A stretch of DNA of 7,178 bases from Bacteroidia bacterium (lineage in GTDB: Bacteria; Bacteroidota; Bacteroidia; Chitinophagales; Saprospiraceae): NCBI GenBank assembly GCA_030431945.1, contig JAUIIF010000231.1, forward strand, positions 1-7,178, given 5' to 3'. Below are positions 1 to 5,517 of the stretch, piece by piece. The notes beneath the pieces were generated by a model. The model ran no database searches. It was not told the origin of the DNA and saw only the letters and a program-made list of their open reading frames with translations. A program made the position numbers and the translations under genes. The number at the start of each line of letters is the position of its first letter. Position 1 is the first letter of the stretch.

Positions 1-338
1 TGGTAGGCAGGCAACCGGTGTTCCTGGCTCCAATTTGCGTGAAAGTCGGCGGGGTCAGCCGGTCCGTCCGTAACTTCGATCCCGAGCCACTCGATGACCC
101 GGAAGATATCTTCCAGGTAGGCCGTGCGGAAGCGGGCCCGGTCGAGATCATCAATCCGGAGCACCAGCCGTCCTTCCTCCCCGGCCAGCAGGGCATTAAG
201 TGCAAAATTGGCGGCATTCCCGCGGTGCAGAAAACCAGAGGGGGTGGGCGCAAGGCGGGCAACGATGGGGGCGGGCAACGGTTTGATGGGGGTGCGTTGA
301 TTTGCTGGTACCGACAAAGGTAAGTCCGGCCATACCAT
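1..338 (-). CDS. Glutamyl-tRNA synthetase-like protein (GluQ-like), 5' part only
   Basis: This is the N-terminal 112 residues of a class I aminoacyl-tRNA synthetase catalytic domain; the rest lies beyond the left edge. Visible motifs are RLAPTPSGFLHRGN at residues 28-41, where H38-R39-G40-N41 is the HIGH-type ATP-binding motif, and LRIDDLD at 60-66, the glutamate-recognition segment of the GluRS/GluQ-RS family. It continues with a helix (YLEDIFRVIEWLGI, 74-87), a DGP turn and WSQEHRLPAY (103-112), all in family order. The HxGN form and this segment order match the short Bacteroidota proteins annotated as glutamate--tRNA ligase family or tRNA glutamyl-Q synthetase, which usually lack an anticodon-binding domain. 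Those proteins are thought to load glutamate onto queuosine in tRNA-Asp, but the role of this branch is inferred. The ATG at 338 is the only in-frame ATG before the domain; a GTG at 344 is possible and a stop at 360-362 closes the frame. That start gives an unusual Pro-rich lead of about 25 residues, so the true start may be a later non-ATG codon. No Shine-Dalgarno is seen. Confidence 0.85.
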   Translation of the reverse strand, partial: MVWPDLPLSVPANQRTPIKPLPAPIVARLAPTPSGFLHRGNAANFALNALLAGEEGRLVLRIDDLDRARFRTAYLEDIFRVIEWLGIEVTDGPADPADFHANWSQEHRLPAY

Positions 339-450
339 GTACACCAGGAGTTGCTCCGGCTACCGTTCCGTAAGCCAGATGTCTTTAATAAACGAAACGT
401 CCTGTTTCCAGCGTTGTGATATTGTCTTCCTTCATCAATCAACACAACTT

Positions 451-1260
451 ATGTACCGTGGCTTTTTCACTTTGCTTTTTATTGCCCTGATCAGCACCTG
501 CGTCCGCGCCCAAACCCGGCCGCAAAACTACGGGGCCCCCAAAGCCGCCGCGGCCCCGCTGGGGTTGGATGATGCGCAGCTGTTGGACCAAATGATGTTC
601 TACATTCCCGGCGTCGGCAGTAACTCCCGGGAAGATTTGCTGCGTCAAAACATTAAGAGCTACATGATGCCCATCCGGCAGGCACCCAGTCCGCAAATGG
701 AATGGGCCTACGCACTTACCGGAGCCCTGGAGTTTTACCAGAACCTGAACAACAACTTCAAAGACAACCTCAGTCCCGATTATTTAACCCTTAATCTGGC
801 CGCCCAGGGCAAGCGGCCCGCCATGATTGACGGACTGAACTTCCTGGTACAGCAAGGAACCGTTTCAGCCGCCATCGTCCCCTACGGCAGCCCGACCATT
901 CCGACGGCCGTTTATTCCGTGCCCAAATACACCATCTCCAATTACGGTTACCTTTTTCGCCCCGAGACCCGGGCCAGAAACCGGGTTTTTGAAACCCGTA
1001 AGGCCCTGAGCCGCGGCAACCCGGTGATTGTGGCCCTGAGTACAGATGCCACCTTTCCGGCCCTGCGGACCAATGCCTACAGCGCGGCGGTACCAACCGA
1101 AACGCATTACCTGACCGTAGTGGGCTACGACAGTACTTCAGAAACGTTCGAACTGCGCGGTCTTTTTGGCCGTCACTGGGCGGACGCCGGGTACGTCCGG
1201 ATCAGCTACGACGACTTCGGTCGACTGGCACAAACGGGGTTCGTACTGATTCCGAAATAG
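451..1260 (+). CDS. Secreted papain-fold (C1A-like) protein, probable pseudopeptidase
   Basis: The protein has 269 residues. Residues 1-20 form a typical signal peptide (basic start, FFTLLFIALIST core, VRA cleavage site before Q21), so it is exported. The ATG at 451 is chosen because it begins this signal peptide; the open frame extends upstream to 337 but would hide it and overlap the divergent gene. The body follows papain-family order. EWAYALTGALEFYQ (84-97) sits where CWAFA-A-A-LE is expected. LSPDYLTLNLAAQGKRPAMIDGLNFL (107-132) follows. ALSRGNPVIVALS (185-197) precedes the His strand. THYLTVVGYD (218-227) carries the catalytic-type H219. FELRGLFGRHWADAGYVRISYDD (233-255) matches the NSWG..WG..GY region. 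By this by-eye alignment the nucleophile Cys is Glu84 and the catalytic Asn is Gly237, while His is kept. The mature chain contains no Cys at all (the only one is in the signal peptide), so thiol protease activity is not expected. A binding, inhibitory or structural role is inference. It converges on the small lipoprotein gene across the heptamer repeat. Confidence 0.88.
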   Translation: MYRGFFTLLFIALISTCVRAQTRPQNYGAPKAAAAPLGLDDAQLLDQMMFYIPGVGSNSREDLLRQNIKSYMMPIRQAPSPQMEWAYALTGALEFYQNLNNNFKDNLSPDYLTLNLAAQGKRPAMIDGLNFLVQQGTVSAAIVPYGSPTIPTAVYSVPKYTISNYGYLFRPETRARNRVFETRKALSRGNPVIVALSTDATFPALRTNAYSAAVPTETHYLTVVGYDSTSETFELRGLFGRHWADAGYVRISYDDFGRLAQTGFVLIPK

Positions 1261-1302
1261 TTGCGGGTTGCGGGTTGCGGGTTGCGGGGTGCGGGTTGCG
1301 GG
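1261..1302. repeat. Six-copy heptanucleotide tandem repeat (TTGCGGG)
   Basis: Six contiguous 7-bp units starting at 1261, 1268, 1275, 1282, 1289 and 1296. Five read TTGCGGG and the fifth reads GTGCGGG. The block begins on the base after the TAG of the papain-fold gene and ends on the base before the stop of the convergent lipoprotein gene, so it is the entire intergenic region. A 7-bp unit is compatible with slippage-driven length change. There is no inverted repeat or T-tract, so it is not an obvious terminator. Confidence 0.93.
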
Positions 1303-1671
1303 TCAGCGAATCCGTTGCACCGTTGCGGGGTGCCCCAGGCGGGACAGGGCATTTTCCAGACTATCCCTGGCTGCCGGGCCGGCCAGCCGCTCGTCGTACA
1401 GGAAGACATCAACCCCCGGTTGCAGCAGCCAGGGTAAGCGTTCCACCATCTCCGCAGCCGTTTCGGCGGGATAACCACTGATCAGTACCCGGAAGCCTTC
1501 CCCCTGCAGGCTGTCGCGAAAAGCCTGCAGCCGTGGAGGTGACCAGGTGGTGGAATCGGTAAGGACCACCATTTTCCGGGGAAGGGGAAGTGCCTCAGCG
1601 GGCCGCTCATCGGGCGCGCACGCAGGTGCCAGGAAAAAACTCAGGAGCAGGGGAAGCAAACGTAAAGACAT
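1303..1671 (-). CDS. Small lipoprotein resembling a degenerate SGNH/TesA-type esterase
   Basis: The protein has 122 residues. Residues 1-17 are a lipoprotein signal (LRLLPLLLSFFLAPA) with a lipobox ending at C18, so it is probably membrane-anchored in the periplasm or at the outer membrane. After a short Pro-rich linker the core resembles the first half of TesA-like arylesterases. MVVLTDSTTW (34-43) lies where ILxxGDSLT is expected, AFRDSLQGEGFRVLISGY (50-67) where the next helix and strand fall, and ETAAEMVERLPWLLQPGVDVFLYD (70-93) where GETTAxGxxRLxWLL...VDVFVLELG lies. The candidate nucleophile S40 is kept, but block I Gly is T38, the block II Gly appears to be Ala69, the GxND oxyanion block is missing (YDERLAG) and the C-terminal DxxH part is absent. 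The chain ends where the heptamer repeat begins, so it may be a 3'-truncated remnant or an intact small paralogue. It lies 29 bp after queG and could be co-transcribed. The SGNH relationship is recognition by eye and moderately sure; the lipoprotein call is firmer. Confidence 0.72.
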   Translation of the reverse strand: MSLRLLPLLLSFFLAPACAPDERPAEALPLPRKMVVLTDSTTWSPPRLQAFRDSLQGEGFRVLISGYPAETAAEMVERLPWLLQPGVDVFLYDERLAGPAARDSLENALSRLGHPATVQRIR

Positions 1672-1700
1672 TTCGGTGGGTAGTGGGGGCCAGGGCGGTC

Positions 1701-2627
1701 CTATTCCGGGTGTAAGAAATCAATGTTGCGCCGCAGACCGGCGTACTTGGTTCGTTTTACCGCAGACTTTTGAAAGACGCGCCGGAATACCTCCTCGGTC
1801 ATTTCCGTCATTTCCCGCGGGGTCATTTCCGGCAGGTCGGGGTGCGGGTTGAAAGCCGGTTCGTGGTGCGGCTGGCTGAACCGGTTCCAGGGGCAGACCT
1901 CCTGGCAGATGTCACAGCCAAAGGCCCATCCCTCCATCCGTCCGGCAAATTCTTCCGGGATGGCTTCCCGCAGCTCAATGGTCAGGTAACTGATGCACTT
2001 ACTGCCATCCAGTAAAAAGCCCTGGGGGCTGATGGCTTCCGTGGGGCAGGCATCGATGCAGGCGGTACAGGTACCGCAGTAGTCTTTGATGCGCGTATCG
2101 GGCTCCAGATCCAGGTCAGAGATGATCTCCGCGAGGAAGAAATAACTGCCGGCTTTGGGGTTGATGAGAAGGGTATTCTTACCCGTCCACCCTACCCCGG
2201 CGTGTTTGGCCCAATCGCGCTCCAGTACCGGAGCGCTGTCCACGAAAACCCGCCCGTCCACCGTTGTCCCCACCAGTTCTTCGATCCGGTACACCAGCTC
2301 CTTAAGCTTGGCCCGGATAACCCGGTGGTAATCTTCGCCGTAGGCATAACGGCTGATTTTGGGAGCTTCCCGGCTGGGTGCATCATCCTCCGGGAAGTAA
2401 TTGTAGAGGAGGGAAACGACCGTCTTGGCCCCTGGCACCAGCTTGGTGGGGTCGATGCGCTTATCGAAGTGGTTTTCCAGCCAGCGCATGGTTCCGTGAC
2501 GCCCCTGGTTCAGCCATTCCTCCAGGCGGCGGGCCTCCTCGTCCAGCTGCCGGGCACGGGCTACGCCCACGAAGCTGAAACCTGCGGCCAGGGCGAGCGA
2601 TTTGACTTGGGCAGTGAGGGAAGTCAT
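1701..2627 (-). CDS. queG: Epoxyqueuosine reductase QueG
   Basis: QueG carries out the last step of queuosine synthesis in tRNA: cobalamin-dependent reduction of epoxyqueuosine to queuosine at the wobble position, in the cytoplasm. The 308 residues contain the whole family pattern. The N-terminal part includes GFSFVGVA (16-23), KISRYAYGEDYH (90-101) and VDSAPVLER (129-137), with D130 as the conserved catalytic-type Asp. AGVGWTGKNTLLI (143-155) follows. The two [4Fe-4S] ligand sets are CGTCTACIDACP (C184, C187, C190, C194) and CDICQEVCPWNR (C238, C241, C245), with the conserved C211 in SKCISYLTIE between them. The short tail ends in AVKRTKYAGLRRNI, so this is the short form without an added HEAT-repeat domain. 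The ATG at 2627 is the first ATG after an in-frame stop at 2631-2633 and gives the usual N-terminus. There is no Shine-Dalgarno. It lies 87 bp after pulA and 29 bp before the lipoprotein gene on the same strand. Confidence 0.97.
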   Translation of the reverse strand: MTSLTAQVKSLALAAGFSFVGVARARQLDEEARRLEEWLNQGRHGTMRWLENHFDKRIDPTKLVPGAKTVVSLLYNYFPEDDAPSREAPKISRYAYGEDYHRVIRAKLKELVYRIEELVGTTVDGRVFVDSAPVLERDWAKHAGVGWTGKNTLLINPKAGSYFFLAEIISDLDLEPDTRIKDYCGTCTACIDACPTEAISPQGFLLDGSKCISYLTIELREAIPEEFAGRMEGWAFGCDICQEVCPWNRFSQPHHEPAFNPHPDLPEMTPREMTEMTEEVFRRVFQKSAVKRTKYAGLRRNIDFLHPE

Positions 2628-2714
2628 TAGTCAGTGAGCTGAGAAGAGATAAAAACGCGGAGGCAGCGCCCCGTTCCATCCGGTTGGAGGCGCGCCTGAG
2701 CAGGGGCTGGCCCG

Positions 2715-4718
2715 TTAGAGCCGTTTCACCAGAACGTTGGCGGAGTTGCCCGCTACGTCAATGCTCCCTTGCCGGCTGCGGCTGACCCCTTCCGTGTTTA
2801 CCATGCGTTCGTTGACGACGGGCGTCCACTCTCCATTCGGGATCGCCACGCGTTTGGGCTGATCACTGCCGTTAAAAATGAGGAGAATGTCCGACCAGGC
2901 ATCGCCTGGTGCATCAACGAGTCGGTAGACTACCAGCTGCTCGTCGTCCGGATCAAGAAAGGTCAGGTGCTTCTTGATCAGTTCCGTGGAGCCGAGCCGG
3001 AAAGCGGGATGCTCCTTACGCAGTTCGATCAGGCCCCGCACGTAGTCGACGGTAATTTTTTCGCTGCGTTTGGCCCCCCAGCGGATCATGTTGATTCCGT
3101 CATTGGACTCGTAAGAGTTTTCGACGCCGTTTTTCGTGCGGAGCATCTCGGTACCGGCGTGCAGGAAAGGGATGCCCTGGCTGGTCAGGACAATGGCCAG
3201 GGCCGTGCGCTGCATCTGGGCCCGCCGGCTGCGGGGCGTTGTTTTATTACTGATGTACAGGCGGTCGTACAGCGTATGGTTATCGTGACAGCTGACGTAA
3301 TTAATACACTGGCTGGGTTCTTTGGCCCACGGAGCATCGGAGTAATTAACGGCCTGGTAATCGACCTGTGGGTGTTCCGTGGCCCCGACTACCCCAAATT
3401 TGATGCTCATCTCCTTGCCCTTAGCGCCGGAAACGAAGCCGCGTTCTTCGTGGTTAAAGACACTGCCCTTGAGGCCGTCGCGCAGGTCGTCGCTGAAGGC
3501 AGCGATTTTAATCAGTTCAGGGGTGTTGGCCTTCACGGCCTGGAGGCTGTCCGGCAGGGGGCTGCTGCCCGCCGTCCAACCTTCCCCGTAAATCAGGATA
3601 CTGGGGTCGATGGCGTGCAGGCTCTGGCTGATTTCGTTCATCGTCGTAATGTCATGAATCCCCATCAGGTCGAACCGGAATCCGTCAACGTGGTACTCCC
3701 GCACCCAGTATTCGACGGATTCCCGGATGTACTTCCGGACCATCGGCCGGTCACTGGCGATCTCGTTACCACAGCCGCTGGCATTGCTCATGCTCCCGTC
3801 TTCGTTGAAGCGGTAGAAATAGTCGGGGATCAGCCGCTGAAAGTGGCTGTTTTCACTGTGCCCGGTATGGTTGTACACGACGTCCATGACCACGCGGATG
3901 CCGGCATCATGCAGGGCTTTTACCATCTGCTTAAATTCCCGGATGCGTACCTTCCCGTCGCTGGGGTCGGTGGCATAACTTCCTTCGGGGACATTGTAGT
4001 TCTGGGGGTCGTAGCCCCAATTGTACTGGGCTTCCTGCAGTTGGGCTTCGTTTACGCTCAGGAAATCAAAACTCGGGAGCAGGTGAACGTGGGTTACGCC
4101 CAGTTCGACCAAATGATCCAGCCCGGTGACATCGCCCTGGGGGGTAGTGGTCCCCCGCTCGGTGAGGCCCAGGAATTTTCCTTTGTGGGTGATTCCGGAC
4201 CGGGGGTCGATGCTCAGGTCCCGCAGGTGCAGTTCGTAAATGATGGCATCGGTAGGCGCAGCCAGTGGCGGAGCTTCGTCTTTATCCCAGTCTGTGGGGT
4301 TGGTATCTGCCAGGTTCACGACCTGCCCCCGCAGGCCGTTGGTGCCGGCCGCCCGGGCGTAAGGGTCCGTCGCCTCCTCGCCCCATTTCCCGTGTTGTTT
4401 GATCTGAAAGGTGTAGTAGGTACCGTCCAGGTTTTCCTCCACGACCTTGGTCCAGGCACCGTCCACGGCAGCCATTTCGAGCCGCTTGGTGGCCGGTGCA
4501 TCTGGCGCATCCATAGCGTAGAGGTTAACCCGTACTTCCTGGGCGGCGGGGGACCAGAGCTTGAAGGTCGTACGTTCCGGCGTGTAGGTTGCCCCCAGAT
4601 CTGCGTAAGGATAGATGGGGTAAGCATCGAGGGATTCAAAGACGGGTTGGTATTCCTGGCAGCTGGTCATGGGTAGTAACAGTACTCCGGTAAGAAGGAG
4701 GTAATAGATGGATTTCAT
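2715..4718 (-). CDS. pulA: Type I pullulanase (GH13, CBM48), lipoprotein
   Basis: Type I pullulanases cleave alpha-1,6 branch links in pullulan, glycogen and limit dextrins. The 667-residue protein opens with a lipoprotein signal (MKSIYYLLLTGVLLLPMTSC, lipid Cys at C20), placing it outside the cytoplasm on a membrane. A CBM48-like domain covers about 40-140 (FKLWSPAAQEVRVNLY, 52-67). The catalytic (beta/alpha)8 barrel runs from about 157 to 565, starting IIYELHLRDLSID. It has the type I signature YNWGYDP (232-238), region I DVVYNHT (279-285), region II GFRFDLMG (346-353, nucleophile D350), region III YGEGW (377-381, acid/base E379) and region IV VSCHDNH (475-481, D479). All catalytic residues are present. 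A beta-sandwich tail occupies about 570-667. The frame is open to 4889, but the ATG at 4718 is chosen because it begins the lipoprotein signal. No susC/susD-type partners are visible, so it is not part of a visible polysaccharide-utilisation locus. The long 5' gap from coaD suggests its own promoter. Confidence 0.96.
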   Translation of the reverse strand: MKSIYYLLLTGVLLLPMTSCQEYQPVFESLDAYPIYPYADLGATYTPERTTFKLWSPAAQEVRVNLYAMDAPDAPATKRLEMAAVDGAWTKVVEENLDGTYYTFQIKQHGKWGEEATDPYARAAGTNGLRGQVVNLADTNPTDWDKDEAPPLAAPTDAIIYELHLRDLSIDPRSGITHKGKFLGLTERGTTTPQGDVTGLDHLVELGVTHVHLLPSFDFLSVNEAQLQEAQYNWGYDPQNYNVPEGSYATDPSDGKVRIREFKQMVKALHDAGIRVVMDVVYNHTGHSENSHFQRLIPDYFYRFNEDGSMSNASGCGNEIASDRPMVRKYIRESVEYWVREYHVDGFRFDLMGIHDITTMNEISQSLHAIDPSILIYGEGWTAGSSPLPDSLQAVKANTPELIKIAAFSDDLRDGLKGSVFNHEERGFVSGAKGKEMSIKFGVVGATEHPQVDYQAVNYSDAPWAKEPSQCINYVSCHDNHTLYDRLYISNKTTPRSRRAQMQRTALAIVLTSQGIPFLHAGTEMLRTKNGVENSYESNDGINMIRWGAKRSEKITVDYVRGLIELRKEHPAFRLGSTELIKKHLTFLDPDDEQLVVYRLVDAPGDAWSDILLIFNGSDQPKRVAIPNGEWTPVVNERMVNTEGVSRSRQGSIDVAGNSANVLVKRL

Positions 4719-4811
4719 AAGCAGATAGGCTAAGCGAGCGGGTGGTAATGGTAACCGGATACGGGCAAGCAAAGGTTGGTAAAAAAAGGAAAAATTTATC
4801 AGCGCTCCTGC

Positions 4812-4936
4812 ATTTTTCGGGCGCGGACGCGGGTGCCGGGCGGAGGTGACAGGAGTGCAGGCGACCTGCCGGGCGCCGGGGTAAGGCACCTTGCTCCTGA
4901 TCCGGTGCCCGGCACCTGCGGTCGCGCCCCGAAAAT
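4812..4936. repeat. GC-rich 125-bp imperfect inverted repeat with nested hairpins
   Basis: Left arm 4812-4841 and the reverse complement of right arm 4907-4936 match at 25 of 30 positions, ending in an unbroken GGTGCCGGGC/GCCCGGCACC block. Inside the 65-bp centre are further pairings: CAGGAG (4850-4855) with CTCCTG (4894-4899), and a tight hairpin GCAGG-CGA-CCTGC (4857-4869). The right arm can also form a local GGTGC-CCG-GCACC hairpin. The outer ends are T-rich at the 5' side and A-rich at the 3' side on both strands, opposite to an intrinsic terminator, and no T-tract follows the stem. It starts 7 bp beyond the coaD stop and ends 94 bp before the pulA start. It may be a REP- or MITE-like element or a structured 3' RNA of coaD; which one cannot be decided from one copy. 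Confidence 0.75.
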
Positions 4937-4943
4937 CTGCCCG

Positions 4944-5417
4944 CTAAGCTATCGTTTCTTTTTTGATTTCCACGCCTTCCGGTAAAAAGGGAGAAGCATC
5001 TCCTCCGCCTTTGATGATTTCCCGAACGATGGTGGAACTGATGTGCGAATAAGCCGGCTGGCTGATCAGGAAGACGGTTTCCAGCCCGTCCCCAACGATG
5101 TCATTGAGTTGAGAGATCGTTTTTTCATAATCGAAGTCGCTGGCGTTCCGCAGCCCCCGCAGCAGGTACCGTGCCTCGATTTTGTTACAGAAGTGTGCCG
5201 TCAGGCCTTCAAAGCTGCTCACTTCCACCTTGGGCTCATCGGCAAACACCTTGCGCAGCCAGTCCAGTCGCTGCTCCAACGGAAAGAGGTAATGTTTCTG
5301 ACTGTTTACGCCAACGGCCACCACAATCTTATCAAAAAGCGGGACTGCCCGGCGCACGAGTTCGGCGTGGCCGGTGGTGATGGGGTCAAAAGATCCGGGG
5401 AAGACGGCAGTTTTCAT
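4944..5417 (-). CDS. coaD: Phosphopantetheine adenylyltransferase (CoaD)
   Basis: CoaD transfers AMP from ATP to 4'-phosphopantetheine, giving dephospho-CoA, the penultimate step of coenzyme A synthesis in the cytoplasm. The 157-residue length is normal for the family. Diagnostic motifs are all present. FPGSFDPITTGH (6-17) carries the nucleotidyltransferase TxGH signature with H17. KHYLFPLEQRLDWL (41-54) and V-x-V-x-x-F-x-GLT (64-73) follow. LLRGLRNASDFDYE (85-98) holds the phosphate-binding R87 and R90. The ATP-site motif ISSTIVRE is at 126-133. The ATG at 5417 gives the exact expected N-terminus. There is no Shine-Dalgarno, but a good Bacteroidota promoter lies just upstream with a predicted leader of only about a dozen bases. 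The gene is divergent from the transporter gene; its minus-strand neighbour pulA is 225 bp downstream, across the large inverted repeat. Confidence 0.97.
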   Translation of the reverse strand: MKTAVFPGSFDPITTGHAELVRRAVPLFDKIVVAVGVNSQKHYLFPLEQRLDWLRKVFADEPKVEVSSFEGLTAHFCNKIEARYLLRGLRNASDFDYEKTISQLNDIVGDGLETVFLISQPAYSHISSTIVREIIKGGGDASPFLPEGVEIKKETIA

Positions 5418-5435
5418 AGCTTACTGGTTGGGAGG

Positions 5436-5468
5436 CAAAGATAGGCGGATTGCGGAGGGCCGGGCAAG
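5436..5468 (-). promoter_or_regulatory. Bacteroidota-type promoter for coaD
   Basis: On the minus strand, TATCTTTG (5436-5443) matches the Bacteroidota -7 consensus TAnnTTTG at every fixed position. CTTG (5465-5468), one base from the -33 TTTG, lies 21 bp upstream, within the usual spacing. The -7 box ends 18 bp before the coaD ATG, implying a very short 5' leader. The match is direct; use in vivo is inferred. Confidence 0.65.
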
Positions 5469-5477
5469 TTAGCCCGG
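5460..5477. other. Small inverted repeat between divergent coaD and transporter genes
   Basis: CCGGGC (5460-5465), a 6-base spacer AAGTTA, then GCCCGG (5472-5477) form a perfect 6-bp inverted repeat. The right half also sits in an 8-bp palindrome GCCCGGGC (5472-5479). It overlaps the -33 element of the coaD promoter and lies about 40 bp before the transporter start, a plausible operator position. No regulator is identified and the site may be chance in GC-rich DNA. Confidence 0.3.
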
Positions 5478-5517
5478 GCATAAGTGACTATCCCGGCGAT
5501 CAGGTTATATTGCAGCC

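Noticed and set aside
18..323. Plus-strand 101-codon frame opposite the GluRS-like gene
   Set aside because: The minus strand carries unmistakable synthetase motifs over the same bases.
2651..2693. Terminator after pulA on the minus strand
   Set aside because: A bulged stem (GGCGC/GCGCC plus GGA/TCC) is followed by TTTTT only after a 10-base gap, and the stem is broken by a 4-base bulge; too weak to call.
2769..4676. A 635-codon open frame on the plus strand opposite pulA
   Set aside because: It lies wholly antisense to a gene with complete GH13 motifs, encodes no recognisable domain, and such mirror frames are common where GC-rich codon use is strong.
4770..4777. Promoter -7 box AACCTTTG for pulA on the minus strand
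   Set aside because: It differs from TAnnTTTG at the first base and has no recognisable -33 element at the right distance; possible but not supported.
4719..4889. 57-residue N-terminal extension of pulA from an ATG at 4889
   Set aside because: It would bury the clear lipoprotein signal that starts at 4718 and would cross the inverted repeat; the extension has no domain character.
5505..5512. Promoter TTATATTG just before the transporter start
   Set aside because: It misses two fixed positions of TAnnTTTG and would put transcription start almost at the ATG; no -33 partner is seen.
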